Part shown: positions 1 to 7,431 of the stretch, piece after piece
How the letters are laid out: every line of letters starts with the position of its first letter
Position numbering within the stretch: position 1 is the first letter of the stretch
Assembly: GCA_003660865.1 (NCBI GenBank)
Contig: QMVA01000037.1
Span: 1 to 9,424 of the forward strand
DNA: 9,424 nucleotides
From: Candidatus Nanohalarchaeota archaeon
Lineage (GTDB): Archaea; EX4484-52; B79-G9
Reading direction: 5' to 3'
Notes under the pieces: model-generated
The model's input: only the letters and a program-made list of their open reading frames with translations
What the model was told of the DNA's origin: nothing
Databases searched by the model: none
Made by a program: the position numbers and the translations under genes

Positions 1-1
1 C

Positions 2-3000
2 ACAATCCCGATAAACATCACAAATACAGGTCTTGTAACTGCATACAATGCAACCCTCACAGGTGTTTTGAGCCAAAATGCAAGCGCGTGGACAATACAC
101 AGCAAATCACTTGGAAACATATCCGGATCATCCCTGACCGGGACCAACATAACATTAGCTGTTGCAAACGCAACATGGCCCGGATCATACTGCTTTACTC
201 CAAAAATTACATGGCAGCATCCAAACGGAACCAGTGCAGAATACTCATGCCCGCCTGTTTCAATAATAATCGCATCCAACAAGACCGTTGTGTTTGAAGA
301 CCATCACCTGGACTTCACAATCATGCACGGAACAACAAACTCAACGCAAATAAAAATAAGCTCAACCGGGAACGACAATACATCATCCATAGAACTCTAC
401 AGGCAGAATATCGCCTCAAACATGACAGTGACTTTAAACCAGACAACCATTCCCGGCATAACTGCGGGGCAATCAAAGTACATAATAATGAATATCACTC
501 CTGCACCCGGTACCGTGAATGATACATATACATTCGATATTGCTCTTTACCATGATGGTGCTCTTGCAGAGACATATCATTACACTGTAATTGTTCCTAC
601 CTCATTTTCATGGGAGAAAAACACAGATGAAACCACAATAAACGGTGTTTCAGGCCAGGATGCGATAGACGAGAGCACCTCGATCACAAATACAGGCAAC
701 AATCCTATATCATATACAATATCACTTGCAGGAAACATAACCGATTACGGCATCATGGAACTGGCAGAAAGCATGACAACGATCCAGCCGCTTGACAGCT
801 ACAATATCCGGCTGAACCATATTGCTCCCAATCAGAACAATTATTTTGAAGGCACACTAAAAATACAGAACGGAACTTATTATGAGAACATCAAAATCAA
901 ATATCATTCATACATCGCTGACTTAAATATAGTAAATATCAGCCCAAATTACAATATTATTTCAGCAGACAGCATAAATATAACAACACAGTTCACATTC
1001 GGCTCAAACAATATCACAGAGAGTACAATATACACAATAAAAATAAACAACACAAACTGCGCAATTACTCAAAATACAACACAGGGAGGATACATGACCC
1101 ATACCTGCACAGCCCCGGCTGTACCAGACGGCTTGTACCATGACATAGAAGTCACCGCAGACTACACCTGGGAAACAGGAATCATAAGTATTACAGAAAC
1201 AAATACAAGTGCAATCCATTACAAAGACATAACAGCGCCGGTAATAACCCTCGCAAACTCCACAGCAGACACAGAAATTAACAATAACATAACAGTTGAC
1301 TTCACAGCAACAGACAACATTGAAGTCAGCGCAAAAAAAATCACCATCTACTATCCAAATTCTACACTCTACCATGCAACCCCGATGACTGGAACATCAA
1401 CACAGGTACAGATGCCATCAACAATCGGCATATACACAATAAACTACACAGTAAACGACACAACAGGCAACATAAACTCCACAGCAACGACATTTGAAGT
1501 CTATGAATGGAAAAATATCTCTGGGTGTCTCATAGACCTTGAATCAGAAATCGTAGATACTTCATTTGATATACTGGAAAGTGAAAATACGATTCATTCA
1601 TTCTCCACCGACACACGCGGCTGCTACAATGCGACAATAAAAAGAAAAACGTATGATTTAAATATGAATTTCCTCGATGCAGAGATCACCATTAACAATG
1701 TCGATTTTTCAGCATTGCCTGCTGATTTCATAGGCATAGACACACCTATTTTGGGTGACTTTGGATTCGGCGAAACATTTACAGTAATAAAAGGATTTGC
1801 AGTCAATACAAGCATTTCCTCTTCCGGATCAATTATCTACAGTTACATCCCGGCCGACGTTGGCGCTCTTAACACAGATCATCTTGAAATATACAGGTGC
1901 ACAGACTGGAATTACAATGCAAGAACCTGCGACGGGCTTCTGACTGAAATAACAGATACAAAAAACAAACTGCAAAGAAAGCTGAACGCGTCCTTTTCTT
2001 CACTATCAGCAATCATTTTAGTCCACAAGCCCCCAAGCCAGCAGCCTGAAATGACAATCCCATCTACAGAACTGATTATTTACGCAAACCACAGCCAGGA
2101 TAAAAACACAACACTCACCATACAGTCAACAGGCTCAGTTGCGCTTTCAAACATCCGGTTTGAATGCTCCGATGGAGATGTCTGCACATCATTCTCATTG
2201 AGTGGAAACACAATCAGCGGTCTGGACGCAGGCGCATCTTATGACGCGCCCCTGACCATGCACATCCCGCAGTTTACACCGCCAGGGATATATACAGGGG
2301 AACTAGTCGTCTCGTCAAACCAGCAGTCAGTTTATGCCCAGCAAAAGACAGTTGATGTGACAGTCAATGTAGCTGAAGACAATACCTGGACCACTATACA
2401 GGGCCTCTCTCTAACCGGTATTGGCAGCGGTGTTAACGGCACTGTCGGGTCCATCCTGATCAGGAATGAAGCTAATGTGCCGCTCTCGTTTGCGATAATA
2501 CCCAATGCTACCTATATTAATGTTGCGCCTGAAAACATAGTGATAGCTAAGAATAATACAGATACAATAACTGTTAATCATAATCCACTTGATGAAGTCA
2601 TGCATTACAATGCAAGCATTATTATTAATACAACCGGTGTGTCACGGGTAGTTTATGCGACAATAAACGTGACGCACGCCATAAACATAACATCAATTGA
2701 GCCAAGCACAAATATCAGCATGGGACAGATCATTGAGATAAATGCAACTGCAAATTATCTTGGTGCGATCCAGACAGAGAATATGACATGGAATGCGTAC
2801 GTGGACAGCACCCCGTGCGTCAGTGTAACCTCAAATTATTCTGATATGTGGTCGGTTCTTTGCGAAGCGCCTAACATGTCTGCAAAATTGTATTATACAT
2901 TAAAACTTGAAGGGCGTTTTACAGGCCATGAAGGTGAGACTGCCTATGACACAGCCTATGACCTTGACAATATATATTATGTGGATGTTCTTCCTCCCCG

Positions 3001-6000
3001 GATAAGGTCCAAAACTCCCTCCTGTGAAAAGACAGATGCAAATACGACAGTTGACGCTGTGATTACAGACTATTCAAATGTTTCATCAGTATACATTGAG
3101 ATATTTGCACCGGACGGATCCAAAATCTGCGAAAAGAGCAACATATCCAATGTAGGCAACGACACATACTCTTTCCAATATAACTTCACATCACTTGGCG
3201 ACTACATCATAAAATACACTCCAAAAGACACACTCAACAATTCAGGAACAATTGAGCAATATTTCGAAGTCTACCGGAACATAACATTCTTAGGCGACAT
3301 AAATAAAGCAGATGGCTCAGGCCAGCAGGCATCATTCAAATTCTACAGGCAGAACCAGAGCTATTCTGATGCGCAATTACTGGACCAGTTCACAACATAT
3401 TCAAACGGCTCGTATAATGTCCCGCGAATGCATGACCGGTTCTATGACATTGAAATCACAGCAGACAGCAACACAATCCGCATGTACAACGTCAACCTCA
3501 CAAACCATTCAAATGACCCGGTAGATATCGACATTGTACCTGGGAACGAAGTGCAGATTACAGGCACAACAGAACTTGGCGGTATTGCAGTGAAATCTAC
3601 CATAGCTTCTCATGGAAGAGTGACACTCCAATATGTGCCAGACGCAGGCACCAAAGAAGACAACATATACATATACAAATGCGAAGACTGGAACTACACA
3701 GAAACAAAATGCGACGGTGAATGGGTAGTGCAGGAAAGAAGCATAGGGAACATTAATAAAATATATAACACTATCTCCGTCGACATCAGCAGCTTCTCTG
3801 CATATATCGCTGCTGAGTCTGTGCCCCTGGTTCCGCCGGGCACAATCATCTACTCTACAACGGGCTCTGCTGGCGGAAGTAGCAGCGGGGGCAGCAGCAT
3901 AAACACCAGCCATCTTGAAGAGAGTGTCGGCGCACTAAAAGAAGCAATAGAAGAACTTAAAGGCACACAGGTCATAAACGGTGTCGAGGTTGAGACAGAC
4001 ATAATCCAGCGCCAGCTTTTCGCAGGTGAACGCACAAGTGTACCGATCCGCGTGAGAAATACACTGAATACACGCGCAACCGTAACATTGGACTCAACAG
4101 GCGAGATATCCCGCTATATTGCCATCAAAAAGCGCACCATCACACTTGAGAAAGGTGAAGAGTCAGAATTCACAGTTGAGATTGAAATGCCATACAATAC
4201 AAGACCCGGCAACTATCACGGCACAATTATTGTCAGCATCGGCGACAAATCCGCAAGTATCCCTGTAACTGTGCATGTACTGGAATCGCGCGAAGACCTC
4301 GTGAAGATAGACCTTAGCTTATATACAGATACAGCTTACCTCAACAGCAGCATAAGCTATGAGCTAAATATAGACAACATTGGCGGCCTGAGAAACCTCG
4401 ATATGCTGGTAGACACAATACTCATAAACCCACTGACACTTGAAATCTACTCATCAACACACCACGACCTGACCATAAACGCATCAACAAAAGTTGATGG
4501 AATAATACTCATACCCGGCAATATAACGACAGGAGAATACACAATAAAAGCCACAGCAAAGTACGCACACAATAACCAGACAGTAGAGGCAACTTCAATA
4601 AAGCCCATTAAAATCACTGCAATACCCCTCCTGTGGTACAACAAAAATATCATCGGCATCGCAGCCTGGAAACTTCTCCTTGCAGGATTCGTGCTCTCAC
4701 TGCTCTCAGTATCCGGTGCACTATACCTCAGAAAAGAGCAGCGTAAGAAGCGCTATACTGCCACAGTGGACTTCAAGTCACTGCCCCAACCCGGTGCATT
4801 TGCAGCGTTTATCGGCAATATTGCAGAGACAGGAATACGTGCATTCTTTGATCTTAATAAACTCCAGACACATATGATTGTCGCCGGTGCGACCGGCGGC
4901 GGCAAGACAATGGCTGCACAGGTCCTGGTAGAGGAAGCACTTCTTAAGGGCAAGAATGTTATTGTCTTTGACCCCACAGCGCAGTGGACTGGTTTTTTGA
5001 GGAAATGCACCTACAGGAAAATGCTCGCCCAGTACAGTCATTTCCAGATGAAGCGCGGCGATGCACGAGCATTCAACGGCAATGTCCACACAATACAGAA
5101 TTTCAGGCAGTTAATTGACATAAGGAAATATATGATACCCGGCGAGATACATATCTTCACAATCAATAAGCTCAAGCCAGAAGAAATTGACATGTTTGTT
5201 GCAAGCACTGTCAGGCAGGTCTTCCAGGCGAACATGGAAGAGTCACAGGAGTTGAAGACACTGATAGTCTACGATGAAGTCCACCGTCTCCTGCCTAAGT
5301 TCGGCGGCAGTGGAGATGGGTTCATACAGATAGAGCGCGCAGTCCGTGAATTCAGGAAATGGGGTATCGGACTGATATTAATTTCGCAGGCACTGACTGA
5401 TTTCATCGGGACCATCAAAGCTAATATCGGAACTGAAATACAGGTAAGGACCCGCGACGAGAGCGACCTCAAGCGCATCGAAACAAAATACGGGCAGGAT
5501 ATGATGAAATCCATTATCAAGGCAAGTGTCGGTACAGGTATGGTTGAGAACGCGGAGTACAATAGGGGTAAGCCGTACTTTGTCACCTTCAGGCCGCCAC
5601 TGCACAGTATCGTGCGCCTGTCAGATGCAGAACTTGAGAACTACCGAAAATACAATGATAAAATCGACGATCTGCTCTATCAGATAGAGCAATTGAAAGC
5701 AGAAGATGTAGATGTGTTTGATATTGAACTTGAGGTTAAACTTGCACTTGACAAGCTGAAGATTGGCTCTTTTAGCATGGTTGATATTTATCTTGAGTCA
5801 CTGGAGCCAAGAATAAAGGCGCACTGGGCTAAACTTGGCAGGGCGCCAAGGGCGCATAATGTATCGTTTATTGAGGAAAGAGATCTCAAGAGTGAGATAG
5901 ATAAAGCGAAGAGGATGCGCAAGATATATGATGTGCCACAAAACATCAAAAAACCAGTAGAGCAAAGTATAGGCACGGAAAAAGAGAGAAAGACCGCAGC

Positions 6001-6352
6001 ATCTTCACAGGATAATATATCAGGAAACAGGCATCCATCACAAGACACGAAAAGGGATAAACCGCATATTCAGGCAAAAAATGATGAAACCCGGGATCAT
6101 CCCTTACCAAAACTAGAACATAAAAGAGATAAGAAAACAGTGGCATCTGCCACACTGAAAGAAGACTATGAAACTCTGAAAGAAGATATTGAGAAAAAAG
6201 GAAAAGAAGGCAAAGACACATCCCTGCTCCAGGTTGATGTAGTGAATGTACCTGCGCTCATACAGATGGCAGAAGCGACAGGTGATAAAAAAGATATATT
6301 AACTGCCAAAACAAAAATAAAGAGCATAAGAAAAGAACTGGACTCACTTTAG
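2..6352 (+). CDS. Giant membrane-anchored surface protein fused to a cytoplasmic HerA/VirB4-like ATPase (5'-partial)
   Basis: The frame is open from the left edge, and the first 22 codons already read as a beta-sandwich strand pattern (TIPINITNTG), so the gene starts upstream and the TTG at 68 is not its start. Of 2116 visible residues, about 1-1557 look extracellular. They comprise repeated NEW3/CARDB-like and Ig-like sandwiches, a carboxypeptidase-regulatory-like module and a Cys-containing module, all in a roughly 590-residue unit present twice. A Gly/Ser linker and two more sandwiches follow. Residues about 1558-1576 form one transmembrane helix followed by RKEQRKKR, which places the C-terminus inside by the positive-inside rule. 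Residues about 1597-1887 are a P-loop ATPase with GATGGGKT (Walker A), LIVYDE (Walker B), ISQ and RTRDE motifs. A charged linker and helical tail end the protein. HerA/VirB4-family motors are usually hexamers that move DNA or protein. That activity, and the role of the ectodomain in attachment or transfer, are inferences. It heads a probable operon with two coiled-coil genes. Confidence 0.9.
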   Translation, partial: TIPINITNTGLVTAYNATLTGVLSQNASAWTIHSKSLGNISGSSLTGTNITLAVANATWPGSYCFTPKITWQHPNGTSAEYSCPPVSIIIASNKTVVFEDHHLDFTIMHGTTNSTQIKISSTGNDNTSSIELYRQNIASNMTVTLNQTTIPGITAGQSKYIIMNITPAPGTVNDTYTFDIALYHDGALAETYHYTVIVPTSFSWEKNTDETTINGVSGQDAIDESTSITNTGNNPISYTISLAGNITDYGIMELAESMTTIQPLDSYNIRLNHIAPNQNNYFEGTLKIQNGTYYENIKIKYHSYIADLNIVNISPNYNIISADSINITTQFTFGSNNITESTIYTIKINNTNCAITQNTTQGGYMTHTCTAPAVPDGLYHDIEVTADYTWETGIISITETNTSAIHYKDITAPVITLANSTADTEINNNITVDFTATDNIEVSAKKITIYYPNSTLYHATPMTGTSTQVQMPSTIGIYTINYTVNDTTGNINSTATTFEVYEWKNISGCLIDLESEIVDTSFDILESENTIHSFSTDTRGCYNATIKRKTYDLNMNFLDAEITINNVDFSALPADFIGIDTPILGDFGFGETFTVIKGFAVNTSISSSGSIIYSYIPADVGALNTDHLEIYRCTDWNYNARTCDGLLTEITDTKNKLQRKLNASFSSLSAIILVHKPPSQQPEMTIPSTELIIYANHSQDKNTTLTIQSTGSVALSNIRFECSDGDVCTSFSLSGNTISGLDAGASYDAPLTMHIPQFTPPGIYTGELVVSSNQQSVYAQQKTVDVTVNVAEDNTWTTIQGLSLTGIGSGVNGTVGSILIRNEANVPLSFAIIPNATYINVAPENIVIAKNNTDTITVNHNPLDEVMHYNASIIINTTGVSRVVYATINVTHAINITSIEPSTNISMGQIIEINATANYLGAIQTENMTWNAYVDSTPCVSVTSNYSDMWSVLCEAPNMSAKLYYTLKLEGRFTGHEGETAYDTAYDLDNIYYVDVLPPRIRSKTPSCEKTDANTTVDAVITDYSNVSSVYIEIFAPDGSKICEKSNISNVGNDTYSFQYNFTSLGDYIIKYTPKDTLNNSGTIEQYFEVYRNITFLGDINKADGSGQQASFKFYRQNQSYSDAQLLDQFTTYSNGSYNVPRMHDRFYDIEITADSNTIRMYNVNLTNHSNDPVDIDIVPGNEVQITGTTELGGIAVKSTIASHGRVTLQYVPDAGTKEDNIYIYKCEDWNYTETKCDGEWVVQERSIGNINKIYNTISVDISSFSAYIAAESVPLVPPGTIIYSTTGSAGGSSSGGSSINTSHLEESVGALKEAIEELKGTQVINGVEVETDIIQRQLFAGERTSVPIRVRNTLNTRATVTLDSTGEISRYIAIKKRTITLEKGEESEFTVEIEMPYNTRPGNYHGTIIVSIGDKSASIPVTVHVLESREDLVKIDLSLYTDTAYLNSSISYELNIDNIGGLRNLDMLVDTILINPLTLEIYSSTHHDLTINASTKVDGIILIPGNITTGEYTIKATAKYAHNNQTVEATSIKPIKITAIPLLWYNKNIIGIAAWKLLLAGFVLSLLSVSGALYLRKEQRKKRYTATVDFKSLPQPGAFAAFIGNIAETGIRAFFDLNKLQTHMIVAGATGGGKTMAAQVLVEEALLKGKNVIVFDPTAQWTGFLRKCTYRKMLAQYSHFQMKRGDARAFNGNVHTIQNFRQLIDIRKYMIPGEIHIFTINKLKPEEIDMFVASTVRQVFQANMEESQELKTLIVYDEVHRLLPKFGGSGDGFIQIERAVREFRKWGIGLILISQALTDFIGTIKANIGTEIQVRTRDESDLKRIETKYGQDMMKSIIKASVGTGMVENAEYNRGKPYFVTFRPPLHSIVRLSDAELENYRKYNDKIDDLLYQIEQLKAEDVDVFDIELEVKLALDKLKIGSFSMVDIYLESLEPRIKAHWAKLGRAPRAHNVSFIEERDLKSEIDKAKRMRKIYDVPQNIKKPVEQSIGTEKERKTAASSQDNISGNRHPSQDTKRDKPHIQAKNDETRDHPLPKLEHKRDKKTVASATLKEDYETLKEDIEKKGKEGKDTSLLQVDVVNVPALIQMAEATGDKKDILTAKTKIKSIRKELDSL
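284..2047 (+). repeat. Ectodomain duplication unit 1 (protein-level, about 588 residues)
   Basis: This is the first copy of a large, highly diverged tandem unit within the surface protein. In order it reads: a NEW3-like sandwich (about 284-607), a second sandwich beginning at the Trp codon at 611, a sandwich with a Cys pair (codons 1058 and 1106), an Ig/cadherin-like domain starting near TAPV (1238) and ending in FEVY (1502), a carboxypeptidase-regulatory-like module with a G-C-Y-N turn (1622), and a terminal module with a C-X9-C DWNY/CDG motif (1898-1936). Every one of these landmarks recurs in the same order in unit 2, offset by 585-596 codons. Domain family names are by pattern only. Confidence 0.75.
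2048..3838 (+). repeat. Ectodomain duplication unit 2 (protein-level, about 597 residues)
   Basis: This second copy of the tandem unit has landmarks matching unit 1: a QSTG turn (codon 2129 against 365), Trp at 2387 against 611, a Cys pair at 2816 and 2861 against 1058 and 1106, Pro at 2996 against 1238, FEVY at 3272 against 1502, a G-S-Y-N turn at 3413 against 1625, and C-X9-C at 3680 against 1898. Nucleotide identity looks low, so the duplication is old and not a recent or unstable repeat. The unit ends in a Pro-rich stretch just before the Gly/Ser linker. Confidence 0.75.
3863..3970 (+). other. Gly/Ser hinge plus short amphipathic helix in the surface protein
   Basis: A low-complexity linker, GSAGGSSSGGSS (3863-3898), is followed by a short helix-prone stretch (SHLEESVGALKEAIEELKG) with a heptad-like spacing of Leu, Val and Ile. 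It separates the duplicated outer units from the two membrane-proximal sandwiches. This would suit a flexible hinge and a small oligomerisation helix in a stalk, which is an inference. Confidence 0.6.
4673..4729 (+). other. Single transmembrane helix of the surface/ATPase protein
   Basis: Nineteen mostly hydrophobic residues (LLLAGFVLSLLSVSGALYL) are followed at once by eight residues of which six are Arg or Lys (codons 4730-4753). This is the only convincing hydrophobic span in the visible protein. It separates a sequon-rich, Lys/Arg-poor side from a charged P-loop side, so the ectodomain is outside and the ATPase inside. Confidence 0.88.
4790..5662 (+). other. HerA/VirB4/DUF87-type P-loop ATPase domain
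   Basis: The domain opens with an IGNIAETG...DLNKL lead-in like that found before the P-loop in HerA-type proteins. Walker A GATGGGKT is at 4886-4909, and the VFDPTAQ strand follows at about 4960-4985. Walker B LIVYDE lies at 5261-5278, followed by VHRLLP. A Gln after the fourth strand (ISQ, codon 5387) and a conserved-looking RTRDESD segment (from 5447) complete the set. Walker A Lys (4904), Asp (5273) and Glu (5276) are all present, so the site looks active. No N-terminal HAS-barrel is evident; the membrane helix takes its place. Relatives by fold include HerA, VirB4, FtsK and CedB; I cannot place it more exactly by eye. Confidence 0.85.
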
Positions 6353-6373
6353 GAATATATTATGTGAATATTT

Positions 6374-6378
6374 GTGAT
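6374..6378 (+). promoter_or_regulatory. Ribosome binding site (GTGAT) of the first coiled-coil gene
   Basis: GTGAT lies 5 bases before the ATG at 6384 and matches the distal part of the archaeal Shine-Dalgarno consensus (GGAGGTGAT). The same GTGAT element precedes the next gene, which supports both start choices. Confidence 0.6.
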
Positions 6379-6383
6379 ATAAA

Positions 6384-7427
6384 ATGAGCTTATTCGGAAA
6401 AAGCAAATCAGAACAACTTGACAATGTCAGGGAAAGCGATGATATTGCACAGGCAGAAGAACATGAAACAGGTAAACCTAAAGCCCATCATGGTTCCGGC
6501 AGTGCAAAGATTGACAGGATGCAGCTTGAAATTGAGTCATTGAAACTGCAGGTGACATCCCTGAAAGAGCTTATAAAGGAAAATAATGAGCGGTTTACAA
6601 GAGTGAATGAACAGATTGGCGAGATACGCACATTTGGCACGGAGCGTGAGAAAAAGATACGCGACATTGAACTGAAATCCGAGAAATCAGTGGCACTTGT
6701 GAGTGAAGTCCACCCTGAGACACTTATGGCTGAACTGCGCAAAGAGACTGCAAAAATGGACGCGCTGAGGGCAAAGATAGATGCGCAGGAAGCAGTTTCC
6801 AGTAGGATTATTACTGAATTGAAGGATATAAAGGTAAAGATGGCTGCGTTTCGCGGGATAGAGCAGGTTGTCAAGCTTAACCGTGAGACCACAGAGAATC
6901 TCGGGTCAATACAGATGGTGCAGTCTATGGTTGAGCGCCATGCAGACCGTGTCGAGACAATATTTGGAATGGTTGAGAAGAATTTCAAGGAATTTGCAAA
7001 GTTCAAGGATATGGCTCATGACCTTGACAGTTCCTTCACTGAACTTGGCAAAGAGTTTGACTCTTACAAGGCAAAATTCACAACACTTGCAACTAAGGAT
7101 GAATTGCTTACGTTTGAGAAGAGTGCGGGTGCGCTAGTGGAGAAGACAAATGATGCGCATGACAAATTTCTGCATAAGGAAAAGGAATGGAACCATAGAA
7201 TTGACGAGTTAGGGTATAAGATGGATATGTGCCTGCGGACAGCAGATAAGCTTGAAACAAAAAACATAGACATTATAAGAATGTTCAGCACAATTCAAAA
7301 AAGCATAGAAGATTTTGATAAAGTGAAAGTATCCGTATCTGAAAATATCATGAGAACAGACATGGCAAACCGTCATATTGACTCGCTCCTGGATACTTTA
7401 AGCGAACTTGCAGAAACTAAAAAGTGA
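6384..7427 (+). CDS. Coiled-coil protein of unknown function, probable partner of the surface/ATPase protein
   Basis: A 347-residue protein with no signal peptide or membrane helix, so probably cytoplasmic. An N-terminal MSLFGKSK leader and a charged, His/Gly/Ser-containing linker (about 10-40) precede long helices with hydrophobic heptad spacing (about 41-82, 86-150 and 170-345). The breaks between helices fall near EVHPET (108-113) and around FRGIE (156-160). My count gives 59 Lys+Arg against 67 Asp+Glu, so it is slightly acidic. It starts 31 bp after the giant gene and overlaps the ribosome binding site of the next gene, suggesting one transcript. It reminds me of uncharacterised coiled-coil proteins common in DPANN genomes and, more loosely, of archaellum accessory FlaC/D-type coiled coils, but I see no diagnostic motif. 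A scaffold or regulator of the ATPase ring is an inference. Confidence 0.85.
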   Translation: MSLFGKSKSEQLDNVRESDDIAQAEEHETGKPKAHHGSGSAKIDRMQLEIESLKLQVTSLKELIKENNERFTRVNEQIGEIRTFGTEREKKIRDIELKSEKSVALVSEVHPETLMAELRKETAKMDALRAKIDAQEAVSSRIITELKDIKVKMAAFRGIEQVVKLNRETTENLGSIQMVQSMVERHADRVETIFGMVEKNFKEFAKFKDMAHDLDSSFTELGKEFDSYKAKFTTLATKDELLTFEKSAGALVEKTNDAHDKFLHKEKEWNHRIDELGYKMDMCLRTADKLETKNIDIIRMFSTIQKSIEDFDKVKVSVSENIMRTDMANRHIDSLLDTLSELAETKK

Positions 7428-7428
7428 T
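7424..7428 (+). promoter_or_regulatory. Ribosome binding site (GTGAT) containing the stop codon of the upstream gene
   Basis: GTGAT sits 3 bases before the ATG at 7432. Its inner TGA (7425-7427) is the stop codon of the preceding coiled-coil gene. This decides the start of the downstream gene in favour of 7432 over the in-frame TTG at 7408, and it predicts translational coupling. Confidence 0.6.
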
Positions 7429-7431
7429 GTT

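Noticed and set aside
68..70. TTG as start codon of the giant gene
   Set aside because: The frame continues open to the left edge with protein-like sequence matching the domain style that follows, and no ribosome binding site precedes it. The gene is 5'-truncated by the window.
1333..1340. A8 homopolymer inside the surface-protein gene as a possible phase-variation slippage tract
   Set aside because: Eight A in Lys codons of an AT-rich gene is not remarkable, the frame is intact and no repeat array accompanies it.
1004..1375. Cys/Val-rich minus-strand frame inside the surface gene
   Set aside because: The Cys richness arises from the complement of ACA/GCA codons in the Thr-rich ectodomain; no start signal and no recognisable domain.
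6353..6383. Independent promoter between the giant gene and the first coiled-coil gene
   Set aside because: The 31-bp gap is AT-rich but too short to hold a promoter plus a leader, and a TATA call there would be arbitrary; co-transcription is the simpler reading.
6488..7006. 172-codon open frame on the minus strand inside the first coiled-coil gene
   Set aside because: Its translation is Ser/Phe/Ile-rich nonsense typical of the antisense of a Lys/Glu-rich helical gene; it has no convincing start signal.
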